A stretch of DNA of 61,073 nt from JAVBLG01 sp031553655 (GCA_031553655.1 JAVBLG010000015.1:1-61073), one strand, 5' to 3'; numbered from the stretch's first letter, positions 11,022 to 19,664 are shown. Notes: generated by a model from the letters alone, not told the origin. Program-made: numbers and translations.

Positions 11022-11255
11022 TTAATCGTCGGAAGGGATAAATTCGCCTTCAATGGGCCTATACTGGGTAAGGTCTTCGGGCATAACCTTGCCGGCGGCT
11101 ATTTCACGCAGGGAGGTGACAACTTCCTTGTTGCGCGATTCCACAAGCGGCTCATAGCCACTACGGTATTGATGCACTCTCTTTATGGCCATCTGCACCA
11201 GTAAAAATCTGTTGCCAACACGCTCCTGGCAGTCTTCCACCGTGATACGCGCCAT
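11022..11255 (-). CDS. rpoZ: RNA polymerase omega subunit
   Basis: 77-residue omega subunit, which helps assembly of beta-prime into core RNA polymerase. The pattern MARITVEDCQERVGNRFLLVQMAIKR matches the family in the opening residues (here shortened to the key part ARITVEDC and NRFLLVQ), and the ExNKEVVTSLREIAAG region is conserved. GGGGG lies upstream of the ATG. First gene of a probable rpoZ-dnaJ-EAL operon. Confidence 0.93.
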   Translation of the reverse strand: MARITVEDCQERVGNRFLLVQMAIKRVHQYRSGYEPLVESRNKEVVTSLREIAAGKVMPEDLTQYRPIEGEFIPSDD

Positions 11256-11448
11256 GCTGTACCCCCGTCTTAAGGCATTATATGGTTATTTCATGGAAAT
11301 AAATATCAAATTATAAAAGTCAAGCATCCGCTGTCCACTGTACTGTGCCGCATATGATGCCTAAAAATTTCGCCGGAGGCGCTGTTTCAGGCAGTGTTGT
11401 TATGAGGGAGAAAAAGCGCTCGTAACAACACTGCCTAGTGAACAAATA

Positions 11449-11470
11449 AAGCCCCCCAAGAGGGGGGCTT
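11449..11470 (-). terminator. Terminator after tRNA-Thr
   Basis: 9-bp perfect stem AAGCCCCCC/GGGGGGCTT with loop TCTT, followed on the minus strand by TATTTG. It lies nine bases after the tRNA 3' end. Confidence 0.8.
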
Positions 11471-11478
11471 GAAATCGA

Positions 11479-11554
<76 letters not shown>

Positions 11555-11633
11555 AGTCAAGCCGAGAAAAAGTATCGCGATTGGCATCTCAAGTCAAGCA
11601 AAAAAATCATGTCCGCCCAAAAAATTGTTTTTG

Positions 11634-12239
11634 TCAGCGGGTCTGCCCGGTCACCACTCCCGCGCCAAGCCTGGCGGCCTTGATATTGGCCTCCACAATC
11701 TTGCCCGGCAAATAGGACGTAATACCAGCTTCCAGATATTCAAGACCGAAAGGCAAAAGCCTGGACGCGAACAGAGCTCCCAGCAGGGCGCTGTTGCCGC
11801 TTTGCAGTGAACCGGCCTCCTGGCCTATGGCCCGGCAGTGCATGAACCAACATTTGCCCGCGGCTTCTTCCGTCGCGCGTTTTATATCATCCAGCGGCGG
11901 ATAAATTTCACGCCCCAAGGCGACCCCCACCGGCGGCATGGGGTCGAGGCTGGAAAAAATGGTTCCTCCCGGTGCAAGATATGGCAGAGCGCGCAAAGTT
12001 TCCAGAGGTTCGAAGCCCAGCAGCACATCGGCCTGGCCCGGTTCTATTTTGGGCGACATCCAGCCGCCGAGCAAAACCGCCGACTCCACAACTCCACCCC
12101 GTTGGGCCATACCATGCACTTCGCCGGCTACCACTTCCAAACCGCAGTCAAGAGCCACACGAGCCAACAGGGTGGTGGCCGTAAGTGTGCCCTGACCGCC
12201 AACGCCGGTCATATATATTCTAAGTCTTTTATTTTTCAT
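11634..12239 (-). CDS. iorB: Indolepyruvate:ferredoxin oxidoreductase beta subunit
   Basis: 201-residue gamma/beta-type subunit of the two-subunit 2-oxoacid:ferredoxin oxidoreductase for aryl pyruvates. The typical opening RLRIYMTGVGGQG, the EVHGMAQRGG motif and the SGNSALLGAL motif are visible. The ATG at 12239 is chosen because the conserved domain begins six residues later; the longer reading frame to 12467 lies inside iorA in another frame. It overlaps the iorA end by 11 bases, so the two are translationally coupled. Confidence 0.93.
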   Translation of the reverse strand: MKNKRLRIYMTGVGGQGTLTATTLLARVALDCGLEVVAGEVHGMAQRGGVVESAVLLGGWMSPKIEPGQADVLLGFEPLETLRALPYLAPGGTIFSSLDPMPPVGVALGREIYPPLDDIKRATEEAAGKCWFMHCRAIGQEAGSLQSGNSALLGALFASRLLPFGLEYLEAGITSYLPGKIVEANIKAARLGAGVVTGQTR

Positions 12240-14091
12240 AAGAGTCTCCGGCAAAACACCCCGGAGCGATCTGCAAGCATACCATGCAACCGCCGCAAAG
12301 GTTTTTATCCACGCTGATGAAGCCGTCTTCGTCCTGCCTGAAAGCCGGGCAGGCCAGCTGTGTAAGGCAGGCAGCGGTTTCGCTTCCCTGCTCGGCCACT
12401 CGTGAAACCCGAGCGCGCGACTTTTTGAGCACCCGCCTGGCGTATAGAACACAGTATTCCTGGGCAATAATTACCCTCACCCCGCTCTTGCCCTTCATGT
12501 CTTCCATAACTTGCATGGATTTTTTAATGTTGAAAGGCTTGATGCGGGCAACTTCGGATACTCCGCAGGCTCGTACCAAGCCCTCAATATCCACATGCAG
12601 GGCGGCCTCGCCAAGCTGTTCCTGGTCAACTCCCGGGTTCGGCTGATGCCCGGTCATGGCGGTGGCCCCGTTATCCAGAATGAACAGAATTATATTGTGA
12701 CGGTTGAAAACCGCGTTGACTAACCCCGTAATTCCGGAGTGGAAAAACGTGGAGTCGCCGATAAACGCCACCACCTGCTTGCCCGAAGCGGCGGCAAAGC
12801 CACTGCCCGCCGAAACGGAAGACCCCATACAGAAAAGAAAATCAGCGGTGCTGAGCGGCGGCAGCAGGCCGAGGGTGTAACATCCGATGTCGCTGGAATA
12901 AAAGGCGTCGTTACCAAATACCTTACGCACGGCATAATAAACCGCCCGATGAGAACAGCCGGGGCACAGGTTCGGCGGACGCACCGGCAACCCCTCTGTA
13001 GCCGGGATTATAGGCGCGGGGTTATATCTGCCACCCACAAAATCGGATAGAGCCCTTTCCACCAGCGGAGTGGAATATTCACCAAAAATAGTCAGATATT
13101 CATTTTTGCCAAAAATCGGCAAAGTGAAGCCCAACTTTTGGGCCATGACCCTCACATCGCGCTCAAGCAGTGGCTCTCCTTCTTCCAGAACCAGAATTTT
13201 CTCACATCCGGACATAAAAGTGCCCAGCAAGTCTACCGACAAGGGCCAGGTCATGCCCAATTCCAGCAGGGCGAAACGCCCCTCCAGGCCCCCGGCATGG
13301 ATTGCGTCGGACAAATAAGCGCGGCTGATACCACTGGCGATAATTCCCAACCGGCCTTCGCCCCGAAATTTGTTGAACGGAGAATCGGAAGCTGTGGACT
13401 TAAGTTTTGCCATAGCTTCGGCCAAAACCAGGTGCCGCTTCCTGGCCACGGCTGGAACCGGAACATAGCGGCCGGGGTTGCGCTCAAAAGGTACCAACGG
13501 CCTTTCTTCGGGCAAGGGGCCGAATTTTACCGAGCCGCGCATATGGCTTACGCGAGTAGTGGTGCGCAAAAGAACCGGTTGCTGCGTTTCGCGGGCCAGC
13601 TTCAGCGCGGCCACGGTCATATCCTTGGCCTCCTGCGCGGTGGCCGGTTCGAAGCAGGGCATGGAAGCCATGCGCGCATAATAACGGTTGTCCTGCTCGT
13701 TCTGGCTGGAATGACAGCCGGGGTCGTCAGCCGAGAGCAGCACCAGGCCGCCGGGCAGCCCGGTATAAGTCATGGTCAGCAGCGGGTCGGCGGCCACGTT
13801 CACCCCCACATGCTTCATGGTGGTGAGCGCCATGGCTCCGGCCAGAGCCGCCCCGGCCGCCACTTCAAGCGCCACTTTCTCGTTCACGGAATATTCGAGG
13901 CGGTAAATCTGCTTTCCGTCCGCCCCTTTGCCGCCAAGACGGCGGAAGGTGTCGGGAACTTCGGAAGAAGGTGTGCCCGGATAACAGGTGACCACATTAA
14001 CCCCGGCTTCCAGGGCTCCGCGCACTATGGCTTCGTTGCCGAGTAAAATGTGTTTTGAACCGGACGGAGCGGTCAGAATTGTTTTGCTCAT
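12229..14091 (-). CDS. iorA: Indolepyruvate:ferredoxin oxidoreductase alpha subunit
   Basis: 620-residue thiamine-diphosphate enzyme that decarboxylates aryl pyruvates (from Trp, Phe, Tyr) to aryl-acetyl-CoA with reduction of ferredoxin. The N-terminal pyrimidine-binding domain contains GNEAIVRGALEAGVN and CYPGTPSSE. The PP domain has CPGCSHRAV, GDSTFFHSG and ILDNGATAMTGHQP. The C-terminus carries the Fe-S region CGGCMVCLQIAPGC plus upstream cysteines. The reduced ferredoxin could feed the Coo hydrogenase, and the CoA products link to the PaaK ligase encoded at 44.3-45.6 kb; both links are inference. Confidence 0.94.
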   Translation of the reverse strand: MSKTILTAPSGSKHILLGNEAIVRGALEAGVNVVTCYPGTPSSEVPDTFRRLGGKGADGKQIYRLEYSVNEKVALEVAAGAALAGAMALTTMKHVGVNVAADPLLTMTYTGLPGGLVLLSADDPGCHSSQNEQDNRYYARMASMPCFEPATAQEAKDMTVAALKLARETQQPVLLRTTTRVSHMRGSVKFGPLPEERPLVPFERNPGRYVPVPAVARKRHLVLAEAMAKLKSTASDSPFNKFRGEGRLGIIASGISRAYLSDAIHAGGLEGRFALLELGMTWPLSVDLLGTFMSGCEKILVLEEGEPLLERDVRVMAQKLGFTLPIFGKNEYLTIFGEYSTPLVERALSDFVGGRYNPAPIIPATEGLPVRPPNLCPGCSHRAVYYAVRKVFGNDAFYSSDIGCYTLGLLPPLSTADFLFCMGSSVSAGSGFAAASGKQVVAFIGDSTFFHSGITGLVNAVFNRHNIILFILDNGATAMTGHQPNPGVDQEQLGEAALHVDIEGLVRACGVSEVARIKPFNIKKSMQVMEDMKGKSGVRVIIAQEYCVLYARRVLKKSRARVSRVAEQGSETAACLTQLACPAFRQDEDGFISVDKNLCGGCMVCLQIAPGCFAGDSYEK

Positions 14092-14106
14092 GTTTGCTCT
14101 ACTTAA

Positions 14107-14141
14107 TAGTATTTTGCTAATTTCATTCGTAACAGGCTCTA
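14107..14141 (-). repeat. REP-like element fused to TPR-gene stop
   Basis: Read on the minus strand, this starts TAGAGCCTGTTACGAATG and continues AAATTAGCAAAATACT, a diverged copy of the palindromic repeat. Its first TAG is the stop codon of the preceding gene (14139-14141). Confidence 0.7.
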
Positions 14142-14891
14142 ATTATTTGTTGCCGGAGCGGGAGAATCCTTGGGCGCTTCCGGAGAAGCCTTTGAAGTCG
14201 CTTCAAGGCTCTGGGCGCGATAACGATAATATTCGGCCTCAGGCCCGGAGGCGGCAGCGGACAGAGTGTTAAAGATGTCGGCGGCCTGCTTGGTGTTGCC
14301 AACGGCCAGAGCGGCTTCGGCCATCATGTTGCGCACCGGGCCGCGCGTATTTTCGGGCATGGCCGGCTCAATAGCCTCAAGCACCAGCAGGGCTTCGGCA
14401 TTCTTTCCGGCCTTTCCGAGAGCTCCGGCTTCATTCAAGGCGGCCATGGAACCCAGCACGCCCTCGCTATCGATTTTGGCCAGCGATTTGTAAGCCTCGG
14501 CGGCCTTGTCATACTTGCCGAGCGAAAGCCAGGTGTTGCCAAGCTCAAGCAACACGGCCAGACGGGAGGCTCCGGAATTTTTAGCAGCAAGAGCCTCAAG
14601 AGCTTTGGCCTTTTCTTCGCCTTGGGTGGACATAATCACACGGCTCAGGGCCGTATGCGATTCGGAGGCGCTTTTTCCACTGTACCAACGCCACCCCCCA
14701 CCGACAGCCACCAAAATCAAAAACACGGCCAGAGAAATCATTATGGTTCTGGCGTGAGTAAGAATAAAGGTCATCAGCGGGGCTGCCTCGACTGAAACCT
14801 CGGTTTTCAGATCGTCAAGAATATCCGAAGCGCCGGGAGTCCCCTCAGGCTTACGCGCGGATGCGGGAATATTAGTATTGGGCTTAGCCAT
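14139..14891 (-). CDS. Membrane-anchored TPR protein (YfgM-like)
   Basis: 250 residues: about 45 cytoplasmic residues, one transmembrane helix (TIMISLAVFLILVAVGGGW, about 50-68), then an alanine-rich domain of TPR-type helices (GNTWLSLGKYDKAAEAYKSL; ALGKAGKNAEALLVLEAI) and a Pro/Ala/Ser-rich end (PKDSPAPATNN). Topology resembles the YfgM/TPR_21 family, which binds periplasmic chaperones or the Sec translocon. GAGGTAG precedes the ATG. It lies upstream of iorA on the same strand, with about 50 bases between. The stop codon belongs to a REP-like repeat. Exact role unknown. Confidence 0.75.
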   Translation of the reverse strand: MAKPNTNIPASARKPEGTPGASDILDDLKTEVSVEAAPLMTFILTHARTIMISLAVFLILVAVGGGWRWYSGKSASESHTALSRVIMSTQGEEKAKALEALAAKNSGASRLAVLLELGNTWLSLGKYDKAAEAYKSLAKIDSEGVLGSMAALNEAGALGKAGKNAEALLVLEAIEPAMPENTRGPVRNMMAEAALAVGNTKQAADIFNTLSAAASGPEAEYYRYRAQSLEATSKASPEAPKDSPAPATNN

Positions 14892-15012
14892 TTAATGCTA
14901 CCTCTTTTGTATTCACGATCTTTGTAGTATAATCAAGCTGGGTCGTGCTGTCAAAATAAATAAAGCTTGACATTGCGACGCAATCACCATAAATAAATTG
15001 GCTACCAAACAT

Positions 15013-15103
15013 GGAGAGGTGGCCGAGCGGCCGAAGGCGCTCCCCTGCTAAGGGAGTATACCTCATAAGGGTATCCAGGGTTCAAATCCCTGCCTCTCCG
15101 CCA
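15013..15103 (+). tRNA. tRNA-Ser (anticodon GCT)
   Basis: Acceptor GGAGAGG/CCTCTCC, anticodon stem CTCCC/GGGAG with loop CTGCTAA (anticodon GCT), a long variable arm (TATACCTCATAAGGGTA) typical of class II tRNA-Ser, T arm GGG-TTCAAAT-CCC and encoded CCA. 91 bases. Its 3' part (15044-15098) is duplicated at 27656-27710, marking it as an integration site. Confidence 0.95.
15044..15098 (+). repeat. Direct repeat, left copy (attL-like, inside tRNA-Ser)
   Basis: 55 bases from the anticodon loop to the acceptor stem, matching 27656-27710 in 52 of 55 positions (differences at 15061, 15078 and 15096). tRNA 3' halves are the usual attB for tyrosine recombinases, so I read this as the tRNA-side end of the island. 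Confidence 0.85.
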
Positions 15104-15118
15104 CAAATTTTATTAAAC

Positions 15119-15153
15119 ACGGCGGGTTGCTGATGAAGCGACCCGCCGTTTTG
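15119..15153 (+). terminator. Terminator after tRNA-Ser
   Basis: 9-bp perfect stem ACGGCGGGT/ACCCGCCGT (15119-15127, 15141-15149) followed by TTTGCTTT. It is correctly placed to end the tRNA transcript, about 15 bases after CCA. Confidence 0.8.
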
Positions 15154-15212
15154 CTTTGGTTAAACCGGTTTCCTTATGACTATCCGGATAAGCCCCAAAA
15201 AGCACAAACTCA

Positions 15213-16289
15213 TTAATTTCCGTTATTAAACATTGGGCAGCCGTATTCATTTTCATGTCGCCCACATTTATTGCAGGAGATGCAACGAGCAATGCGCCGA
15301 TCACCATTCTGCCAGCGATGTGGCAAAGCTGGCTCGCATATCAAAGGGCGGGACAAGGCTATGCCTTCTATACGACCACGATTTAGCCATTCCTCGATAA
15401 TGGCGGGAGTGCGATACCCGCATACGCTGATAACAGTCGCGTCGGTATTGTCTGCGATGCCCAAGGCAGTCTCCCCGAACCTTCCTTCGTCTTTTGGGGA
15501 ACGGACGGGGTGAAGCGGTGTGGATTTGGTATCGGTCGCTAACCCTCCACTCACTTCAATCGCATCAATGCCACGTTTCGCCAGCTCTGCGCATACCCAT
15601 TGACTTTCGCTTGCCGTCAAGCCACCCTCGACACCATCTTGCGAATTGATTTTTATCCAAACAGGAAAATCCATTTCCACATGACTTCGTACCGCTTGAA
15701 AAACATCAAATACGAGCTTGGAGCGGCAAGCGATATCACCCCCGTAGCTATCTTGGCGGCGATTAAATAGAGGACTAAGGAACTGATTAAATAATAGTCC
15801 GTGTGCGGCATGCAACTGTACCCCGTCAGCGCCCGCCTCTTTGCATCGTAAGGCGGCATGGGCAAAAGCCTCTACAACCTTGGATATATCACTCTCTGTC
15901 ATCCCTTTTACCTGCGAACCTTGAGGTGATGGCCCCATGGGATGCGCGCCACTATCAATATGACCGGCGGCCGCGCCGCAGTGGCTAAGTTGGACGATAA
16001 TTTTTGCACCCAAGCTGTGAACGTGGTCAACCACGACGCGCAATTGAGAAGCAAACGACTCGTCGTATGCCTTAATCATCGAGGGCAATGCTCTGGAATA
16101 ACCGTCGACGCCAACCATTCCGGTAATTATTATTCCCACCCCGCCTTTCCCCAGAGCGTCATAGATGGGCAGAAGGTTCTCCGCCGCCAACGTGCCGTCA
16201 GGCGCCGTGCATTCCATTGTAGCGCTACGCACAAGGCGATTTCGGGATTCGATGCCGCCGAGTGTCACATTGTCAAAAATATGCTTCAT
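15213..16289 (-). CDS. NADH:flavin oxidoreductase, Old Yellow Enzyme family
   Basis: 358-residue FMN-dependent TIM barrel. Family marks: NRLVRSATMECTAPDG near the N-terminus, QLSHCGAAA, the DGVQLHAAHGLLFNQFLSP catalytic/FMN region, NRRQDSYGG and SRPLICEP. The C-terminus has CISCNKC...GCPMF, the cysteine set that binds [4Fe-4S] in the 2,4-dienoyl-CoA reductase/TMADH branch, but the C-terminal FAD/NAD domains of those long enzymes are absent. The ATG at 16289 is preferred over the GTG one codon earlier. It is transcribed after tetR and the flavin reductase gene; probable role is reduction of an electrophilic C=C or nitro substrate. Substrate unknown. Confidence 0.85.
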   Translation of the reverse strand: MKHIFDNVTLGGIESRNRLVRSATMECTAPDGTLAAENLLPIYDALGKGGVGIIITGMVGVDGYSRALPSMIKAYDESFASQLRVVVDHVHSLGAKIIVQLSHCGAAAGHIDSGAHPMGPSPQGSQVKGMTESDISKVVEAFAHAALRCKEAGADGVQLHAAHGLLFNQFLSPLFNRRQDSYGGDIACRSKLVFDVFQAVRSHVEMDFPVWIKINSQDGVEGGLTASESQWVCAELAKRGIDAIEVSGGLATDTKSTPLHPVRSPKDEGRFGETALGIADNTDATVISVCGYRTPAIIEEWLNRGRIEGIALSRPLICEPALPHRWQNGDRRIARCISCNKCGRHENEYGCPMFNNGN

Positions 16290-16317
16290 CACGTTTTTCT
16301 TTCGAATGGATAGATGG

Positions 16318-16911
16318 TTATTTTCGTATCAAACTTTTGCCCAGACTGAACATCTTGCCAACGCTTTTGCCTATGAGATGGTATTGATTGTTCTCACCGT
16401 CAGACAAAATCGGCGCTATTTTGTCGAGTTTCGGTATGGTTGAGCCCGCATCGAAGCAATCCTCATCAATTTTTACATCCTTCACTTCGCCAATCATCAT
16501 GGTGTGCAAACCAAGGCTCATGCTGTGGGTAAGTTCGCACTCAATAATTACCGGGCATTCAGCGGCATAAGGAGCATCAACCAGATCAGACCTTACAGGC
16601 GTCAACCCTGAAATTTTGAATTTGTCGAACTTTTTCCCCGATACCATCCCAACATAGTCGGCCTGCGCGGCGATGTGTTCACTGGCTATGCCGAGAGTAA
16701 AGGCTTTTCTGGATAATATAGCGTCATGAGTGTGGCATGCCGGTCTAATTGACACTGAAACACATACGGGTTTCGAGCAACAGATTCCCCCCCATGAAGC
16801 AGTCATAATATTGGGAACACCCTGAGCATCATATGAAGACACCAAAAGCACAGGCTCAGGATACAGTACCGGCTTAACCCCATAAGACCGTTTTAATTTA
16901 AGATCAGACAT
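16318..16911 (-). CDS. Flavin reductase-like FMN-binding protein
   Basis: 197 residues of the flavin reductase-like split beta-barrel family (PVLLVSSYDAQGVPNIMTASWGG near the start, SVSIRPACHTHDAI, AECPVIIECEL). Such proteins bind FMN and often reduce flavins or donate electrons. The ATG at 16911 has AAGGAG seven bases upstream; upstream in-frame codons overlap tetR. It sits between tetR and the OYE gene on the same strand, so the three form one operon. Confidence 0.85.
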   Translation of the reverse strand: MSDLKLKRSYGVKPVLYPEPVLLVSSYDAQGVPNIMTASWGGICCSKPVCVSVSIRPACHTHDAILSRKAFTLGIASEHIAAQADYVGMVSGKKFDKFKISGLTPVRSDLVDAPYAAECPVIIECELTHSMSLGLHTMMIGEVKDVKIDEDCFDAGSTIPKLDKIAPILSDGENNQYHLIGKSVGKMFSLGKSLIRK

Positions 16912-16936
16912 TTTTCTCTCCTTATGAACTGCCGTA

Positions 16937-17539
16937 TTAGCGTTCGATGCGGCCTTCAAAGACCATTTTTACAATATGTTCGGAAAATTCCACTTGGCGC
17001 TCGATGTCAATAATTGCTCCATCCGCGATCCTGGCGACCATGCCGTCAATTAATGCAAACACCCATTCTGTAACCCTATCGAAATCATCACTTCCACATA
17101 TAATTCCCAGTTCGGCAGCCCTGCGCAGAAGCGCGACAAATGAATCATGTAAAAGTTTATCGCTTTCAAGGAAGGTTTTGCGGATATCTTTATCGCGCGC
17201 GGCCACCGCCATAATTTCCAGCCAAAGCCGATGATCCATGGGGAATTTTTTATTTCGAACGCATTTAAACAACTCGCTGATAACTGATTGCATCGAAATA
17301 TCGTCATTCAAAGTCTCCGTTATTCGCCTGGCCGCATGGGCGTACTCATTGGCGATAATAGATCTGAATAGTTCGATTTTACTTGGAAAATGTACATAGA
17401 TATTACCTTGACTCATCTCCGCCTTGTCTGCTATCTCGGCAATAGTGGTTCCCTCAAAGCCTTTTTCCGAAAAGCACTTCGCAGCCTCCGTTAGAAGCCT
17501 GTTTAAGGAGTCACCCTTCTTTATCGATTTACGTTTCAC
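16937..17539 (-). CDS. TetR/AcrR-family transcriptional regulator
   Basis: 200 residues with an N-terminal helix-turn-helix (KCFSEKGFEGTTIAEIADKAEMSQGNIYVHFPSK, shown by FEGTTIAEIA and GNIYVHFPSK) and a divergent ligand-binding domain. It is the first gene of the minus-strand module with the flavin reductase and OYE, and most likely represses that module in the absence of an electrophilic inducer. Two related 16-base sites lie just upstream (17581 and 17656). Confidence 0.88.
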   Translation of the reverse strand: MKRKSIKKGDSLNRLLTEAAKCFSEKGFEGTTIAEIADKAEMSQGNIYVHFPSKIELFRSIIANEYAHAARRITETLNDDISMQSVISELFKCVRNKKFPMDHRLWLEIMAVAARDKDIRKTFLESDKLLHDSFVALLRRAAELGIICGSDDFDRVTEWVFALIDGMVARIADGAIIDIERQVEFSEHIVKMVFEGRIER

Positions 17540-17580
17540 TTTTTATCCTTTTTTTAAAAATAATATACATTTAATATAAC

Positions 17581-17671
17581 TGATCACTCACTCGATATGT
17601 GGCAACACTCCATAATATCAAACATTTTTTACTAAATTATTGTGGTAGTACAAAATGAGCACTCACTCATT
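17581..17671. promoter_or_regulatory. Two candidate TetR operators upstream of tetR
   Basis: TGATCACTCACTCGAT (17581-17596) and TGAGCACTCACTCATT (17656-17671) agree at 13 of 16 positions. The second, with its flanking A, is an imperfect palindrome (ATGAG...CTCAT). TGAGTGA-type half sites are common for TetR/AcrR regulators. Position upstream of the tetR start supports autoregulation. Inferred, not proven. Confidence 0.5.
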
Positions 17672-18313
17672 ATAAGGCGGGAAACCATGTTGTCAACACT
17701 TTTCATGAAATTGTTGTGGCCATGCCGAGACAGGAAAAATATACGTAAGATTGGACGTTGCAGCATGGACAGACTATCCCCACTGGGAGCGGAAATTTCT
17801 GGGCTACAGCATGACCTGCATGAAAAGCCGCGTCTGAAGTTTGCATTTTTTCTTGTCAAGTTCCGATAAGCCCGGCGCACTGCCGTTTCCAAAATGGCTT
17901 GCCGGGGAAGTTCTGCCTTCCATTCGTCGCCACAGTCTGCATGCCACTCCGCCCACAATGCAGGGGGACTTTCTTCTGGCGATGTTGACAGTCGCGGTCG
18001 GCGGGCACGGTTGATCAGCTTGAAAAAAGTCACGAGGATGACAAAAATAAATTCAAAATTATCATGATTTTATCTGGTAGCACTGGCAAAAGCCATGCCC
18101 AACTCATGATTTTACATGAAGGTATGACTTTTACAAGAAAATTGCCTCCCTCTGCAATTGAAGGTGAATAAGTTTATATGGTTAAGCGTTGCAAAAAGCG
18201 AAAGTTGCCACCTGCGCGCAACCGGCGACACTCATTTGAGTAGTAATGGTTGATCTGGCGTGATTTTTGATGGCTACATTGACACCAGTAAGCCAATGAC
18301 TTATATTTAACCC
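17672..18313. other. Intergenic stretch without a convincing gene
   Basis: No start with a good ribosome-binding site, conserved motif or RNA structure is seen. A minus-strand reading frame around 17632-18033 encodes a peptide containing LPRQAILETAVRRAYRNL, which might be a remnant of a decayed gene, but I do not recognise it. Confidence 0.4.
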
Positions 18314-18662
18314 ATGCCAACCGCTCCTATGACTGTCATTTCGACGCCCTCTTTTCTGCGCGATGCCAAGCGGCTCATGGATGATGAGGAGCGGGAAAAA
18401 ATTGTTGCTTTCCTGGCGCAAAACCCCGATGCGGGGGACATACTGCAAAGGGACTGGCGGCATTCGGAAAGTTCGTTTTGCACGGGACGGCGGCGGCAAG
18501 AGTGGCGGGTATCGGGTGATTTACTTCTTTCACTCACAGGATATCCCGCTCTTTGCCCTGAACATCTTCGCCAAGGATGAAAAGGCCAATATCAGCCCGG
18601 CGGAGCGGAACGCGCTGAAGGAGCTTTCCGCCCTGTTGGTGCAAACATATCGAACGAGGTGA
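18314..18662 (+). pseudogene. Frameshifted HigB/RelE-type toxin
   Basis: The N-terminal half (TVISTPSFLRDAKRLMDDEE...AQNPDAGDIL) is read in one frame, and the C-terminal half (GTGGIRKVRFARDGGGKSGGYRVIYFF ... NIFAKDEKANIS) in the frame one base later. Together they match the usual about 110-residue HigB-like toxin. Removing one A from the GCAAAGGG run at 18445-18452 would restore one frame with the family's GTGGxRKVRFA motif. As written the toxin is truncated at 18580. Either an inactivating mutation, a sequencing error or, less likely, recoding. Confidence 0.8.
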
Positions 18663-18665
18663 ACC

Positions 18666-18953
18666 ATGAGCGGCAGCCGTATAGTTGAAAGCATGAGAGA
18701 GGCCGTGGCCATCGCCCAGGGGGCCTTGCCGACGGCATCCTACACCGTTCATATCCCCGCTGTGGTGGATGTGAAAGCGATTCGCCAGTGCCTGGGCTTG
18801 TCGCAAGCATCGTTTTCCGCACGCTTCGGCCTGTCCCTGCATACCCTGCGGAATTGGGAACAGGGCAAACGCACACCAGACCAGGCAGCGCGGGCTTACT
18901 TGAAGATCATAGAGAAGGCTCCGGACGTGGTGACGGAGATACTTGCCGGGTAA
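18666..18953 (+). CDS. HigA/XRE-family antitoxin
   Basis: 95 residues with a C-terminal helix-turn-helix: CLGLSQASFSARFGLSLHTLRNWEQGKR is the XRE-type DNA-binding region (key parts LSQASFSARFGLS and NWEQGKR). Typical of the antitoxin placed after HigB-like toxins. It starts four bases after the toxin's end. It is intact while the toxin is frameshifted, so it may persist as an autorepressor or as protection against related toxins. Confidence 0.85.
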   Translation: MSGSRIVESMREAVAIAQGALPTASYTVHIPAVVDVKAIRQCLGLSQASFSARFGLSLHTLRNWEQGKRTPDQAARAYLKIIEKAPDVVTEILAG

Positions 18954-19114
18954 AAAAAGAGTGTCCCCGCCTATAGCGCACCGTTAAAATTTGACGGCAT
19001 TTTTGACGGTACAAAGAAAAATTTATTTATGCTGACATAACAAGCTATTAAGTGGTGCATTATAGTCCTTGCCTCGCCCCATAGGGTACATCTGACGAAG
19101 CCTGTCAAATATGA

Positions 19115-19150
19115 AGCGGTCCGGGTTGATTCCGGGCCGCTCCTTTATAA
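19115..19150 (+). terminator. Possible terminator in the higA-zraP gap
   Basis: Stem AGCGGTCCGG/CCGGGCCGCT (one G-U pair) with loop GTTGATT, followed by CCTTTATAAAA. It ends rightward transcription before the leftward zraP gene. The rest of 18954-19212 shows nothing else convincing. Confidence 0.55.
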
Positions 19151-19212
19151 AAATCAAAACTGTTCCTTGAAGTGGCGGTTTGATTCCGCCGACGCTATTG
19201 CACTATTGATTG

Positions 19213-19617
19213 TTACCTACACCCGCAGTCGTCATATTGCATCATTCCGCGCCCCATCGTGCCGCCGTATGCAGGAATGCCCTTGTCGTTAAGCTGTCTG
19301 CGAAAATCAGCGCGGGCGGTGTATAGTTTGGCGTCAAGGTCACCGATTTTTTTTATCAAAGACTGAACCTTGGGGTCATTCCGCGGCGTGCCCTGGTAAT
19401 GAAGGGCATTAAGTTCGTATCGCTTGGCGTCAATCTGTTGCCGAAGCGGCTCCACCTTTTTGTCAAAGTCGGCATAGGTACTCTGCATGGACTTGTATTG
19501 TTCGGGACTCATATTCTGATATCCCATGTCAGGTTGGGCATTCGCTATGCCGATGAGCCCGAGCATGGCCACGATAGCCAACGTCATTGCCGTCGAATAG
19601 ACTCTTGTTCTGTGCAT
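19213..19617 (-). CDS. zraP: ZraP-like periplasmic metal/stress chaperone
   Basis: 134 residues: signal peptide (TRVYSTAMTLAIVAMLGLIGIANA, cleavage before QPDMGY), then the long-helix pattern of the ZraP/CpxP/Spy group (MSPEQYKSMQSTYADFDKKV, LRQQIDAKRYELNAL, IKKIGDLDAKLYTARADFRRQL) and a short tail MGRGMMQYDDCGCR with a Cys pair near the end, a plausible metal site. The start at 19617 has GAAGGA upstream and begins the signal peptide. It is the last gene of a three-gene leftward set divergent from zraSR, and its expression is probably under ZraR/sigma54 control. Confidence 0.82.
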   Translation of the reverse strand: MHRTRVYSTAMTLAIVAMLGLIGIANAQPDMGYQNMSPEQYKSMQSTYADFDKKVEPLRQQIDAKRYELNALHYQGTPRNDPKVQSLIKKIGDLDAKLYTARADFRRQLNDKGIPAYGGTMGRGMMQYDDCGCR

Positions 19618-19664
19618 GATTTTTTCCTTCAATTGAATTGCAGAGAAAGTAGGTGCTGACAGCC

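Noticed and set aside
12239..12467. Extended N-terminus for iorB
   Set aside because: The extra 76 residues are the out-of-frame shadow of the iorA C-terminus, and the conserved domain starts at the ATG at 12239.
17632..18033. Minus-strand 133-codon reading frame upstream of tetR
   Set aside because: No ribosome-binding site or recognisable domain; it runs through the presumed tetR promoter and operators.
18445..18452. Programmed frameshift in the HigB-like gene
   Set aside because: The run is short and lacks a clear slippery heptamer with a downstream structure; a plain indel is simpler, so I call it a pseudogene.
19115..19195. Two T-arm-like hairpins (GGG-TTGATT-CCGGG and GGCGG-TTTGATT-CCGCC) that might be tRNA remnants
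   Set aside because: No acceptor, D or anticodon parts accompany them; the first is better explained as a terminator.
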